Notes: generated by a model not told the origin, from the letters alone. A DNA stretch of 64,000 nucleotides from Stutzerimonas stutzeri (GCF_024448715.1 NZ_JAMOHZ010000001.1:1-64000); one strand, 5' to 3'. Shown: positions 25,715 through 35,353, counted from the stretch's first letter. Numbers and translations: made by a program.

Positions 25715-27256
25715 TTGAACCTCGGGAAGATTTTGAGCCGCAGTGCTCTCTATTGGCCTCAGCACGAGGCTGTCGTCGATGCCTATCGTCGCGTCACGTT
25801 CGCCGAACTGGAAAAACGTACCAATCGGTTGGCCTCCGGCTTGTTGCACGTCGGTCTGCCCGCCGGTGCTCATGTCGCATTGCTCGCGCCGAACCGCTCC
25901 GAACTGGTGGAGGCGGAAGTCGCGTTCTACAAGAACGGTATGGTCAAGGTGCCGATCAATGCACGCCTGTCCATCGACGAAATCGTTCGGGTGCTTGCGG
26001 ACTCCGTTAGTCAGGCGGTGATCGCTGATCCACAATTCGCGCCGGCGCTGCAGGCCCAGCGCGCGAAGCTGCCGGCCCTCAAGTGGATCATTACGCTCGG
26101 CGCGGGCGGCGATTTTCTATACGAGCAGGTCCTGGCACACGGCGATGAGCGTCCGGTCGAGTGCGATCCGGATGACGACCAGCTTGCCGTCCTGCATTAC
26201 ACCTCAGGCAGTTCCGGCGTGCTCAAGGCAGCCATGCTCACCTTCGGCAACCGCAAGGCGCTGATTCGCAAAAGTATTGCCAGCCCAACGCGTCGCGCCG
26301 TTCCCGGTGATGTGATGGCTCACGTCGGGCCTATCACACATGCGAGCGGCATGCAGATCATGCCGCTCCTGGCTGCCGGTGCATGCAACCTGTTGATCGA
26401 ACGCTATGACGATCAGGCGCTTCTCGAAATCATCCAGCGCGAGCGGGTGACCCGCCTGTTCATGGTTCCGGCCATGATCAATCGGCTGGTGAATTTTCCA
26501 GATGTGGAGCGCTACGACCTCAGCAGTCTGCGCCTGGTGATTTACGGCGCAGCGCCAATGCCACCAACGCTGGTCAGGCGAGCCATCGAAGTTTTTGGCC
26601 CGATCCTGGCGCAGGGTTACGGCGCGGGTGAGACCTGCTCGTTAGTGACCATCCTCACCGAACAGGACCATCTACAGGGCGACGGCCATGCGCGCCTCGC
26701 GTCTTGCGGGCGAAACTATTTCGAAACGGATCTGCGGGTAGTCGACGAGAACTTCGAGGATGTCCGGCCCGGCGAGGTTGGGGAAATCGTGGTGAAGGGC
26801 CCCGACATCATGAAGGGCTATTGGCAGGCGCCAGAGCTTACCGCTGATGTCATGCGTGACGGTTATTACCTCACCGGCGACCTCGCTACCGTGGACGAGC
26901 TTGGATACTTGTTCATCGTTGATCGCAAGAAGGAAATGATCATTTCCGGCGGCTTCAACATATACCCCAGCGAAGTCGAGCAGGTGATCTACAGCCTGCC
27001 TCAGGTATTCGAAGCCGCAGTGGTCGGCGTACCGGACGAGCAGTGGGGCGAGTCGGTGCGCGCGGTGGTCGTGCTCAAGCCTGGCACCGAGCTGAGCGAG
27101 GTGCAGATCATCGAGCACTGCGGCCGCCATTTGGCCGGCTTCAAAAAACCGCGTGGCGTCGACTTCGTCGCCGAACTACCAAAGAACCCCAACGGCAAGG
27201 TGGTGCGCCGACTGGTACGTGAGTCGTACTGGCAGCACAGCGAGCGACGGATTTGA
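25715..27256 (+). CDS. Acyl-CoA synthetase / AMP-dependent ligase
   Basis: A 513-residue adenylate-forming ligase that activates a carboxylic acid to its CoA thioester. Motifs in order: the P-loop-like YTSGSSGVLKAAMLTFGN, YGAGETCSL, GDLATVDELGYLFIVDRKKEM, SGGFNIYPSEVEQ and the catalytic lysine in NPNGKVVRR. The start is a TTG following AGAGAACAACAA; no upstream ATG is in frame, and MNLGKILSRSALYWPQHEA aligns with the usual N-terminus. It lies seven bases before an acyl-CoA dehydrogenase gene and is clearly co-transcribed. The acid is unknown; the operon includes an ACS-type MFS importer. Confidence 0.92.
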   Translation: MNLGKILSRSALYWPQHEAVVDAYRRVTFAELEKRTNRLASGLLHVGLPAGAHVALLAPNRSELVEAEVAFYKNGMVKVPINARLSIDEIVRVLADSVSQAVIADPQFAPALQAQRAKLPALKWIITLGAGGDFLYEQVLAHGDERPVECDPDDDQLAVLHYTSGSSGVLKAAMLTFGNRKALIRKSIASPTRRAVPGDVMAHVGPITHASGMQIMPLLAAGACNLLIERYDDQALLEIIQRERVTRLFMVPAMINRLVNFPDVERYDLSSLRLVIYGAAPMPPTLVRRAIEVFGPILAQGYGAGETCSLVTILTEQDHLQGDGHARLASCGRNYFETDLRVVDENFEDVRPGEVGEIVVKGPDIMKGYWQAPELTADVMRDGYYLTGDLATVDELGYLFIVDRKKEMIISGGFNIYPSEVEQVIYSLPQVFEAAVVGVPDEQWGESVRAVVVLKPGTELSEVQIIEHCGRHLAGFKKPRGVDFVAELPKNPNGKVVRRLVRESYWQHSERRI

Positions 27257-27262
27257 ACGGAG

Positions 27263-28432
27263 ATGGACATGATCGAGCCAAGTGAAAAAGCCCAGCACCT
27301 GATCGCTGACCTCAAGCGCTTCATCGAGGACGAGATCAAACCCCTCGAAGCGAGAGAAAACCTCGGCTGGGGAAGGCCGCACCCGAAAGAGGCGCTGCGG
27401 GATGTTTGGAAACGCTCTTGTGAATTGGGCTTTTACAACGTCATGCTGCCCGAGGCGCTCGGTGGTGCTGGCCTCAGTGTCGTGGATCTATGCGCGCTGA
27501 AGGAAGCCGCATTGCTTACCGGTTCGGCGCTGGCGCCGCACGTGCTTGGTGAATTGAGCGGGCCGCCGCGGATTGGGCATTTGTTCAAGGTGGCCAGCGA
27601 CGACCAGATCGAGCGTCTGCTTCGGCCGGTCTGCCGTGCCGAAAAGGCTGTGTGTTTCGCACTCACCGAAGCGGAGGCCGGCTCGGACGCCAGCGCGATC
27701 AAGACCCGCGCTCGGTTGGACGGCGATAGCTACGTGCTAAACGGCACCAAGCGCTACATTTCCGGCGCGCCCTACGCTAATTTCGCCGTGCTGATGGCAA
27801 AGACCACGGACAGCAACGGCGTGGACGGAGTGACGGCATTCTTTGTCGATCTGCATGCGCAAGGCGTCACCGTCGAGACCGACTACCAGGTCATGTCCGG
27901 CCCCGGCAGCCATGGCGATATCGTCCTGCACGATGTCCGCATACCGGTCGCCAATCGGATCGGCGATGAAGGTGTTGGCTTCAAACTGGCGATGGGCCGC
28001 ATCACGCTCAACCGATTGCTGCACTGCCCGACGATGTTGGGGATGGCCGGGTTGGCACTAAACCTGTCGCTCGATCATGCCCGCACACGCATGCAGTTCG
28101 GCAAGCCGATCGCCATGTTCCAGGCGGTCAACCACATGCTCGCCGACATGGCCACTGAGCTGCACGCTGCCCGCAGCATGATGTTCGCTACCGCAGCGCT
28201 CAACGACGCGGGCGGGGATATCAAGGTGCAGGCCTCGATGTGCAAGCTGTTCTGTTCCGAGACAGCGTTTCGAATCGCCGACCGTGCGGTGCAGATCCAT
28301 GGCGGTTCGGGCTTGATCCAGGGCAACCCTGTCGAGTGGCTGTTCCGTGCGACTCGTATGATGCGCATCCTCACCGGCACCAGCGAAATCCAGCGCAACA
28401 CCATCGCCAAGGGCATCTTGATGCCCAGCTGA
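27263..28432 (+). CDS. Acyl-CoA dehydrogenase family protein lacking the canonical catalytic Glu
   Basis: A 389-residue FAD-dependent acyl-CoA dehydrogenase. FAD/substrate segments are present: CFALTEAEAGSDASAI, NGTKRYISGAPYANF, and RMQFGKPIAMFQAVNHMLAD. The C-terminal region reads QIHGGSGLIQ then RILTGTSEIQRN. In most members this last motif is YEGTSEIQR with the Glu as catalytic base; here the position is Thr371. A base at another position, as in isovaleryl-CoA dehydrogenase, is possible, as is a changed reaction. It is co-operonic with the acyl-CoA ligase and should act on that ligase's product. Confidence 0.9.
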   Translation: MDMIEPSEKAQHLIADLKRFIEDEIKPLEARENLGWGRPHPKEALRDVWKRSCELGFYNVMLPEALGGAGLSVVDLCALKEAALLTGSALAPHVLGELSGPPRIGHLFKVASDDQIERLLRPVCRAEKAVCFALTEAEAGSDASAIKTRARLDGDSYVLNGTKRYISGAPYANFAVLMAKTTDSNGVDGVTAFFVDLHAQGVTVETDYQVMSGPGSHGDIVLHDVRIPVANRIGDEGVGFKLAMGRITLNRLLHCPTMLGMAGLALNLSLDHARTRMQFGKPIAMFQAVNHMLADMATELHAARSMMFATAALNDAGGDIKVQASMCKLFCSETAFRIADRAVQIHGGSGLIQGNPVEWLFRATRMMRILTGTSEIQRNTIAKGILMPS

Positions 28433-28444
28433 CGAATCCCATCG

Positions 28445-28462
28445 CCCCGCCATGCGGCGGGG
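28445..28462 (+). terminator. GC-rich hairpin between dehydrogenase and MFS gene
   Basis: CCCCGCC-ATGC-GGCGGGG forms a 7-bp GC stem directly after the dehydrogenase stop, followed by TTCATAAC with few T residues. It is more likely an attenuator or mRNA-stabilising stem than a full terminator. Confidence 0.45.
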
Positions 28463-28488
28463 TTCATAACAATAAATAGAGTAAGCCC

Positions 28489-29778
28489 ATGCACAGTCTC
28501 GAACCTACCTATCGTCCACGTGCCGCCTGGACAATTGCCTGCTTGCTGGCCGTCATGATGATGGTCAACTTCCTCGACAAAGTAGTGATCGGCCTGGTCG
28601 CGGTGCCAATGATGAAGGACCTGGACCTGACGCCGACCGAGTTCGGCCTGATCGGTGGAAGCCTGCACTGGCTGTTTGCAATCTCCGCTGTGGCAGGCGG
28701 ATTCATCGCCAACCGCAAACCGGCCCGCTGGCTGTTGCTCGGCATGGGGCTTTTCTGGGCGCTGATCCAAATCCCGATGCTCTTCGTATCGTCCCTGTGG
28801 GCGATCATTGCCTGTCGTGTCTTGCTGGGGATAGGCGAAGGTCCGGCCTCTCCGGTCGCGACGCACGCGCTTTACAAGTGGTTTCCTGATGACCGGCGCA
28901 GCCTGCCCGTAGCGCTCCTTCATTCAGGAAGTGCATTGGGGCTGTTAGTGGCTGGGGTCATGATCCCCTGGGTAAGCCTGCATTATGGCTGGCGGACCAA
29001 CTTTGCGATCCTTGGGGTTGTGGGGCTGATCTGGTGTGTGTTTTGGCTCAAATTGGGTCGTGAAGGTGAACTGGACCGCATCAGGCCCAATTTCAACAGT
29101 GGACTTGGCTCGAATCCGCTGCCGTACCGGCAGCTACTGACCAACGGCACCGTGATCAGCAATTACATCTGCCACTTCGCCGCCAACTGGTCGCTGGCAT
29201 TGACCCTGACTTGGGTGCCGGCGTATTTGGAAACGGGGCTGGGAATCGACTCGCTGGACACTGGACGTCTGTTCGGCCTTTTCGTACTGGTAACCACGCC
29301 GCTCAGCCTGTTCATGGCCTGGTGGTCCCAGCGCCTGATGCGTCGAGGTGTCTCCTCGCGAATCGCGCGGGGCGTATTCGTTTCGCTCTGTCTGATTGCC
29401 AGCGGCCTGTTGTCGATGGCGCTCATCCTGCCGGACCTTTCCATTGCCGTGCGTATGGCATGCATGACCTTGAGCGGCGGGCTGGCGCTGGTTATGTATT
29501 CGGTGGGGCCTGCCATGCTTGCCGAAGTCACCCCTAATTGCCAGCGTGGCAGCATGCTGGCCATTGGAAATGGCTTCGCTTCGCTGGCCGGCCTTTCCGC
29601 GCCAGTGGTGACGGGGCTTCTGGTTCAAGCGGCGGATGGCATCGATCCGTCCGGCTACGCGAAGGGCTTCGTGGTTTGCGGTCTGATCCTGATCGGGGCC
29701 GGGCTGATTGGGTTGATCTTCATGAATCCTCAGAAGTCGCTTGCGCAATCAGGGGGGAATTGCCCCGCTGCGGCCTGA
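28489..29778 (+). CDS. MFS transporter, anion:cation symporter (ACS)-like
   Basis: A 429-residue 12-helix MFS protein. The first helix region (MMVNFLDKVVIGLVAVPMM), the GEGPASPVATHALYKWFP loop and the NFAILGVVGLIWCVFWL segment fit the ACS family, which imports organic anions such as phthalate, glucarate or hydroxyphenylacetate with protons. It follows the ligase and dehydrogenase genes after a small hairpin and is likely their transporter. It converges with a LysR gene whose stop lies two bases beyond its own. Confidence 0.9.
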   Translation: MHSLEPTYRPRAAWTIACLLAVMMMVNFLDKVVIGLVAVPMMKDLDLTPTEFGLIGGSLHWLFAISAVAGGFIANRKPARWLLLGMGLFWALIQIPMLFVSSLWAIIACRVLLGIGEGPASPVATHALYKWFPDDRRSLPVALLHSGSALGLLVAGVMIPWVSLHYGWRTNFAILGVVGLIWCVFWLKLGREGELDRIRPNFNSGLGSNPLPYRQLLTNGTVISNYICHFAANWSLALTLTWVPAYLETGLGIDSLDTGRLFGLFVLVTTPLSLFMAWWSQRLMRRGVSSRIARGVFVSLCLIASGLLSMALILPDLSIAVRMACMTLSGGLALVMYSVGPAMLAEVTPNCQRGSMLAIGNGFASLAGLSAPVVTGLLVQAADGIDPSGYAKGFVVCGLILIGAGLIGLIFMNPQKSLAQSGGNCPAAA

Positions 29779-29780
29779 CG

Positions 29781-30719
29781 TCAAAGCTCGAGGGGCGGCT
29801 GGTCGCGCTCGATCAGTTGTCCCTTCCAGCGTCCTGCCTGGACCAGTTCAACCAATATCGAGCGCACCAGATCACGCATGCACGAAGCGGCAAAATTCAA
29901 AGGTCGATGTGCTGAATGCACGATGGAAACGGTACGGTGTATGCCCGGTTCGATGATCCGGCGTGCGGTGGAATGAAGGTTGTCTTCTATGGGTGGCCAG
30001 TTGGTGATGGTTGCTGCCAGTCCTGCACGAACCAGGCTCGCTAGTCCGAGCGCAGATTGTTGTTCATAGCGAACATTCAATTCGACACCTGCTTCCATCG
30101 CAGCTTGTTCAATTCGACGACGCAGATGCAGTCCTTTGGGAGGCATAACCAACGCAGTAGCCGCCGCGTGCGCGAGCGTTATGGTATCGGCCGTGTCGTC
30201 CATGGCCTGCTCGCCGACCCAGTAAAGCTCTTCGATGAATATGGGATCGGAGACCACGTCATCCAGCTCTTCTGCATTGGGCACGACGCCGAAATCGACC
30301 TTGCCGAGCTCAACTGCCTGGCCGCCTTCTTTGGTCAGCCCATCGCGAATTGTCAGTTCGATATCGCTGAACTTTTTATTGGCGCGGTCGATGAGAATCG
30401 GCAATAAGAGCGAAGAAGATGTTGCGGGTATAGAGATCGAAACATGGCCCCTTGGATTTCCCTGAGTCGATTTCAATTCATCTTTTACCGAATTGACAGT
30501 TTGGATTACCGAGCGCGCCATTTCATAAAGTCTCTTGCCCGCGTCAGTTAAAACAATACCGTCGTGCTGCCTTTCCAGTAACTGTATTTCAAGTTCTTCT
30601 TCCAATAACGAAATCTGCCGGCTTAAGGCCGGCTGGGCAACATAGGCCCGGCGCGCGGCTGAAGAAAAGCTGCCAGCCTCGGTTATCGCGATGAAGTAAG
30701 CGAGCTGTTTTAAAGTCAT
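29781..30719 (-). CDS. LysR-family regulator, divergent to DUF1302/DUF1329 genes
   Basis: A 312-residue LysR regulator beginning MTLKQLAYFIAITEAGSFS, with HTH AYVAQPALSRQISLLEEEL. The subgroup resembles nitrogen-assimilation/CbbR-like members with LSRQI and an effector domain starting GHVSISIPATSS. It faces away from the DUF1302 gene across a 200-base gap and converges on the MFS gene, so it is the natural candidate regulator for both the DUF1302-DUF1329 pair and perhaps the acyl-CoA genes. The A/T-rich gap contains TACTAAAGCAAAAACTATTAGT, possibly part of its site. Confidence 0.88.
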   Translation of the reverse strand: MTLKQLAYFIAITEAGSFSSAARRAYVAQPALSRQISLLEEELEIQLLERQHDGIVLTDAGKRLYEMARSVIQTVNSVKDELKSTQGNPRGHVSISIPATSSSLLLPILIDRANKKFSDIELTIRDGLTKEGGQAVELGKVDFGVVPNAEELDDVVSDPIFIEELYWVGEQAMDDTADTITLAHAAATALVMPPKGLHLRRRIEQAAMEAGVELNVRYEQQSALGLASLVRAGLAATITNWPPIEDNLHSTARRIIEPGIHRTVSIVHSAHRPLNFAASCMRDLVRSILVELVQAGRWKGQLIERDQPPLEL

Positions 30720-30920
30720 GATGGCCTATTCGTTGATGTTATGGCTGGCATCCCAAGACGTTATTTGTCCCTGTTCGTTCTGCCCAATTACCATCCAGAA
30801 CTACTAAACGGGACGGACAGGATCGGGTTCTTCAAATACTAAAGCAAAAACTATTAGTGCGGCACTGACCTTTAAATGGTTAGGCCCTGCTCACTCGAAA
30901 AAATAAAGAGGATAAGAGTG

Positions 30921-32768
30921 ATGGCAACTACGAATCGTGGCCGTATATGGCCGTTTTTCATGGCACCTTTAGCCTGTGCCGTAGGCACTGCCGCGGCGGC
31001 AGACTTTCAATTGGCCGGCGTGGATGTGCAGCTGCAATCCGCGATCTCGATCGGCTCGAGCCTGTCGACCCGGGACCCTGACGCCGATCTGATGCGCAGC
31101 GCCAGTGGTGACGATGGGCGGCGCAACTATCAATCAGGCGACTGGTTCTCGAAAACCCTGAAGGGCGTACATGACCTGGAGCTACGCAGGGGCGACTCCG
31201 GTGCGTTCGTGCGAGGCACCTATTGGTATGACTACGCGCTGCGCGACGAGGGCCAGCGCTTCAAGGACGTCGAGGACGCAGGCCGCAAGCGCAATGCAAA
31301 ATCGGACGGGGCGCAAATTCTCGACGCCTTTGTCTACCACAACTATCAGATCGCTGATCAGCCTGGCTCGGCGCGGCTGGGCCGGCAAGTGGTTAGCTGG
31401 GGGGAGAGCACCTTCATCCAGGGTGGGCTCAATACGATCAACCCGGCCAGCCTGACCGCGTTGCGCCGTCCCGGTTCTGAAATCAAAGAAAGTCTGATTC
31501 CGGTCAACATGGTCTACGCCATCCAGAATCTGACCGACAATGTCTCGGCCGATTTCTTCTATCAGCTGGATTGGGAACAGACCAGCCTGGACAACTGCGG
31601 CACCTTCTTTTCAAGCAATGACTACGTGGCCGACGGCTGCTCCGACTTCGATTCCGGTCCGGTGCTCACCGGGAATGCCGCGGCGGTTGCGGGCCTCACA
31701 CCCTTCGGCGTCGCGCTCAATGACGAGGGCGTCCGCATTCGGCGGGCTGGTGAAGAGAACGCGCGCAACGGTGGTCAGTGGGGCACGTCGCTGCGCTGGT
31801 TCGTGCCATCGCTGGACACCGAATTCGGTGCCTACATAGCCAATTACCATAGCCGCCTTCCCTACGTGGGAACGGTTAGCAGCCCGTACTTCAGCAATAC
31901 CGGCTTCGCGCCGCAACTGTGCGGCAACCTCGGGCTGTCGGGCGGCGCCTGCGCAGGTTTCCTCGGCTCGGACGCCGGCCGCTCGCTTGCCGGTGCGCTG
32001 CGACTTGGCACCTCTGGCTACCTGTTGCAGTACCCCGAAGGCATCCGAATGTATGGCCTGTCGTTCTCGACCATTCTTTCGAGCGGGACCGCGCTGCAGG
32101 GCGAACTCAGTTACCGGCCCAACATGCCCTTGCAATTCAACGGCGTCGATTTGATTCAGGCCAGTCTCAACGATCCGTCACGTTCGCCTTTGTTGACGAG
32201 CGGAGCATTGGCCAGCGGAGACAGCGCCAGATCCAACGGTTATCGCCGCAAAGAGGTAACCCAGCTGCAGGTGACCGCGACCCATGCGTTCAGCCAGATA
32301 TGGGGCGCTGATCAGGTTTTCCTGATTGGTGAGGCAGGGGCGACCTATGTCGGCGGTCTGGAAGGCCGATTCGGGCCTCGCTACGGTCGCAGTAGCACCT
32401 TTGGATCAGGCGAGCTGGCGGACAATCAGGTTTGTCTGGCTAATTCAGAAACCCCGCAGCACTGCAACGACGACGGGTTCGTCACGCGCTTTTCCTGGGG
32501 CTATCGCGCCCGAATGGTATTGAGCTATGCCGATGCGTTTGCCGGTGTGGATTTGAAGCCGATGCTGTCCTGGTCGCATGACGTCAAGGGCTATGGGCCC
32601 AACGAGGGTTCAGGTTTCAACGAAGGATCGAAAGCGATCAGTCTGGGTCTGGACGCCGCTTTACGCGATTACAACGCCAGCCTTTCTTACACCGACTTCA
32701 TCGATGGGACCTACGGGACCCGTGGCGACCGGGACTTCCTGGCCCTGAGCGTCGGCATTACCTTCTGA
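30921..32768 (+). CDS. DUF1302 family outer-membrane-type protein
   Basis: The 615-residue precursor has a signal peptide (FFMAPLACAVGTAAAADF). It continues with beta-strand-rich sequence and ends in alternating aromatic strands (DRDFLALSVGITF), as for an outer-membrane barrel. Segments QIADQPGSARLGRQVVSWGES and NPASLTALRRPGSEIKESLIP are hallmarks of DUF1302. The family is encoded beside DUF1329 genes in pseudomonads and is linked to export or import of hydrophobic compounds; no member has a fixed biochemical role that I know of. I chose the ATG at 30921 after GGATAAGAG; an upstream start adds an uncleavable basic leader. Confidence 0.88.
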   Translation: MATTNRGRIWPFFMAPLACAVGTAAAADFQLAGVDVQLQSAISIGSSLSTRDPDADLMRSASGDDGRRNYQSGDWFSKTLKGVHDLELRRGDSGAFVRGTYWYDYALRDEGQRFKDVEDAGRKRNAKSDGAQILDAFVYHNYQIADQPGSARLGRQVVSWGESTFIQGGLNTINPASLTALRRPGSEIKESLIPVNMVYAIQNLTDNVSADFFYQLDWEQTSLDNCGTFFSSNDYVADGCSDFDSGPVLTGNAAAVAGLTPFGVALNDEGVRIRRAGEENARNGGQWGTSLRWFVPSLDTEFGAYIANYHSRLPYVGTVSSPYFSNTGFAPQLCGNLGLSGGACAGFLGSDAGRSLAGALRLGTSGYLLQYPEGIRMYGLSFSTILSSGTALQGELSYRPNMPLQFNGVDLIQASLNDPSRSPLLTSGALASGDSARSNGYRRKEVTQLQVTATHAFSQIWGADQVFLIGEAGATYVGGLEGRFGPRYGRSSTFGSGELADNQVCLANSETPQHCNDDGFVTRFSWGYRARMVLSYADAFAGVDLKPMLSWSHDVKGYGPNEGSGFNEGSKAISLGLDAALRDYNASLSYTDFIDGTYGTRGDRDFLALSVGITF

Positions 32769-32781
32769 GCGGAGCCAACTT

Positions 32782-34140
32782 ATGAAACAGTGCACTCACC
32801 TGCTGCGTGGCGGCCTTTTGCTGACCGCGCTGACGTTAGCTCACGCCGTCTCGGCGGCCAATGACACCCCGACGCTTGGCGAACTGACGCCAATCGGCGC
32901 CGAGCGCGCCGGCAACGCGGACGGCTCCATTCCTGCCTGGAAAGGTGGACTCGACAAGAACGCCGGCACCCTCGCTGACAACGGCGCGCCGAGCAATCCA
33001 TTCGCTGACGAGCAGCTGCTGTTCAAAATCACCGCGCAAAACTACAAGCAGTATCAAGACAAACTCAGCCCTGGCTTGATCGCCATGCTCAATCGCTACC
33101 CTGAAACCTTTTATCTACCGATTTATCCGTCGCACCGGACAGTTGCCGTGACGGGCTCGACGGTCAAGTCTGTCGAGCATAATTTGGCGTCGGCGCGGCT
33201 GGTCAATGATGGAAATGGCCTGGAAAATTTCGAAGGATCCATCGCTTTTCCCAAGCCTAAATCCGGCCTGGAGGTCATGTGGAACCATATCACCCGTTAC
33301 CGTAAGGGCAGCTTCAAGCTGACAACCGATAGCGTGGCACCGGAACCCAAAGGCGATTTCAGTGTTGTCACGACGGAGCAGCGCTTCACCCTGGCTGAGC
33401 ATCTCACGGGGTACGAGCCGGGCGATGCCGATGATGTGCTGTTCTTCTACAGCCATCGCATTACCGCTCCGGCGCGCAAGGCTGGCGAAGTGGTGCTCGT
33501 GCATGAAACTGTAGACCAGGTGGACGATCCCCGGCGGTCATGGATCTACAGCTCGGGCCAGCGGCGGGTTCGTCGTGCGCCCAATACGGCCTACGACGCT
33601 GCCGGGCCCACCACCGCGGGGCTGCGTACGGCGGACAGTCGCGACATGTTCAACGGCGCGCCTGATCGTTACGACTGGAAGCTGGTGGGCAAGCGCGAGC
33701 TGTACATTCCTTACAACAGCTATGAGCTTGCTTCGCCCACGCATAAATATGATGAGTTCATCAAGGCCGGCCACGTAGACCCGAGCGTCACGCGCTACGA
33801 GCTGCATCGCGTGTGGGAAGTAGAGGCGACACTCAAGCCGGGCAAGCGCCATATTTATTCGAAACGCCACTACTTCATCGATGAAGACACCTGGGCAATT
33901 GTCGAGGCCGATCACTACGACAGCCGCGGCGAACTCTGGCGGGTCGGCGAAAATCACGGCTATTTCCATTACGGCGTTCAGGCACCGCTTATCGCCATGG
34001 AGGTCTTCTACGACCTGCAAAGCAGGCGCTACATCGCGTCCGGCCTGACAAACGAGCAGCCGAAGCCCTATGACTTCAGCTACCGCGCAAGCGCTTCGGA
34101 TTATTCGCCAGGTGCGCTGCGCAGTGCAGGCTTGCGCTAG
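32782..34140 (+). CDS. DUF1329 family lipoprotein-localisation-like (LolA/LolB fold) protein
   Basis: The 452-residue exported protein has a signal peptide (LLTALTLAHAVSA-AND) and the DUF1329 core, including TPIGAERAGNADGSIPAWKGG near the N-terminus and the C-terminal AIVEADHYDSRGELWRVGE. DUF1329 proteins are periplasmic, resemble LolB in fold prediction, and are usually encoded with DUF1302 and an RND/MMPL pump. Only the DUF1302 partner, 13 bases upstream, is present here; no RND or BNR-repeat gene follows. The pair probably moves a hydrophobic compound across the envelope, possibly the acid activated by the ligase upstream. Confidence 0.88.
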   Translation: MKQCTHLLRGGLLLTALTLAHAVSAANDTPTLGELTPIGAERAGNADGSIPAWKGGLDKNAGTLADNGAPSNPFADEQLLFKITAQNYKQYQDKLSPGLIAMLNRYPETFYLPIYPSHRTVAVTGSTVKSVEHNLASARLVNDGNGLENFEGSIAFPKPKSGLEVMWNHITRYRKGSFKLTTDSVAPEPKGDFSVVTTEQRFTLAEHLTGYEPGDADDVLFFYSHRITAPARKAGEVVLVHETVDQVDDPRRSWIYSSGQRRVRRAPNTAYDAAGPTTAGLRTADSRDMFNGAPDRYDWKLVGKRELYIPYNSYELASPTHKYDEFIKAGHVDPSVTRYELHRVWEVEATLKPGKRHIYSKRHYFIDEDTWAIVEADHYDSRGELWRVGENHGYFHYGVQAPLIAMEVFYDLQSRRYIASGLTNEQPKPYDFSYRASASDYSPGALRSAGLR

Positions 34141-34192
34141 TTAGTGGCTGAAAATCGCTGGCTTTCGATGACACTGTACGGTCGAGCATTGG

Positions 34193-34215
34193 GCGGCTCC
34201 ACCGAGCCGCTCTTG
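34193..34215 (+). terminator. Probable terminator after DUF1329 gene
   Basis: GCGGCTC-CACC-GAGCCGC is a 7-bp GC stem followed by TCTTG, placed about 50 bases after the DUF1329 stop and before a convergent gene. The U-tract is short, so it is only moderately convincing. Confidence 0.45.
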
Positions 34216-34282
34216 CCGTGCAGGCGCGGAAGGCCGCATGGACGACATGAATGCGCAGGTGTGTCATCCCAAGCGTTCAGCG

Positions 34283-35287
34283 CTACTTGGCAGCGGCGGC
34301 GGTGCTGCCGCGCACGATCAGGTTGTAAGGCAAGATCAGGTGAGGCGTCTTAAGGGCACGCTGTTCGAATTGCGCTACGAGCATCTCGACTGCGTGTCGT
34401 CCGAACGCCTCGGCGGGCTGGGCGATGGTTGTCAGCGGCGGGTCGCTGAAAGCCGCGAAGGGAATGTCATCGAAACCGGCGACCGACACGTCCTGCGGGA
34501 CGCGCAGCCCGGACTGGCGGATACGCTGCATCGCACCGATCGCCATTTCATCGTTTTCGCAGAAGATCGCGGTCGGGCGATCCGGGTTGTCGAGCAGCTG
34601 CCCGGCGGCGTCGTAACCGGCCTGCAAGGTGAAATTGCCGCGGCGTAACAGCTCTGGGTCGAGGGCTATGCCGGCTTCATTCAACGCATCCTCATATCCG
34701 GCGATACGTTCTCGAGTCAGGGGGCTGCCTTGCGGTCCCTTGATCAGGCCGATGCGGCGATGACCCAGCGCAAGCAGATGTTCTGTCATTGCGCGGGCCG
34801 CGGCGCGGTTATCCAGTCGAACGGTCGGGCAGGGTGGAATGTCGAGCACTTCGCAGGCGTTGACCATCGGCGGTAGCGCATTGCCGTGGAGACAGGTTTC
34901 AGCGAAGGGGTTGAACGCGCGCAGCTGGATCACGCCGTCGGCCTGGTGGGCGTGAACCAGCTCGGCGTAGGCGATCTCGACTTCTTCACGGCCCAAGGTA
35001 TTGCACAGCAGCACGCGGTAATCGAAGGCCTGCGCGGCTTCCTGAATACCGCTGATGACCCGCGCAAAAAACACATTGGCGATGGCCGGGACCAGCACGA
35101 CGAGGTTGCGCGTCTTGCGCGAGCGGAACTGCACGGCCATCAGGTTTGGGCGATAGCCGGCCTGTTCGACCGCCGTGTGTACGCGGTCGCGGGTCTGCGG
35201 CGATACCTTTTCGGGCGTCTTCAATGTGCGCGAGACGGTGGCGACGGAAACCCCGGCCAGCTCGGCCACCTTGCGAATGTTCGGCAT
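34283..35287 (-). CDS. LacI-family transcriptional repressor of the adjacent sugar operon
   Basis: A 334-residue LacI/GalR repressor. The HTH and hinge are textbook: MPNIRKVAELAGVSVATVSR, then a hinge YRPNLMAVQFRSRKT. The periplasmic-binding-protein-like ligand domain follows (VVLVPAIANVFFARVISGIQ, TAIFCENDEMAIGAMQRI, SVAGFDDIPFAAF). It is divergent from the oxidoreductase/isomerase/permease operon, and a perfect 16-bp palindrome lies in the shared gap. It is likely to repress that operon until a sugar derivative binds. Confidence 0.92.
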   Translation of the reverse strand: MPNIRKVAELAGVSVATVSRTLKTPEKVSPQTRDRVHTAVEQAGYRPNLMAVQFRSRKTRNLVVLVPAIANVFFARVISGIQEAAQAFDYRVLLCNTLGREEVEIAYAELVHAHQADGVIQLRAFNPFAETCLHGNALPPMVNACEVLDIPPCPTVRLDNRAAARAMTEHLLALGHRRIGLIKGPQGSPLTRERIAGYEDALNEAGIALDPELLRRGNFTLQAGYDAAGQLLDNPDRPTAIFCENDEMAIGAMQRIRQSGLRVPQDVSVAGFDDIPFAAFSDPPLTTIAQPAEAFGRHAVEMLVAQFEQRALKTPHLILPYNLIVRGSTAAAAK

Positions 35288-35353
35288 AACTCCTCGATGA
35301 TCGACGCTAACCCTGCCGGTCAGCGGTGCCTAGCGTAACGCAGCGCATCCGAC

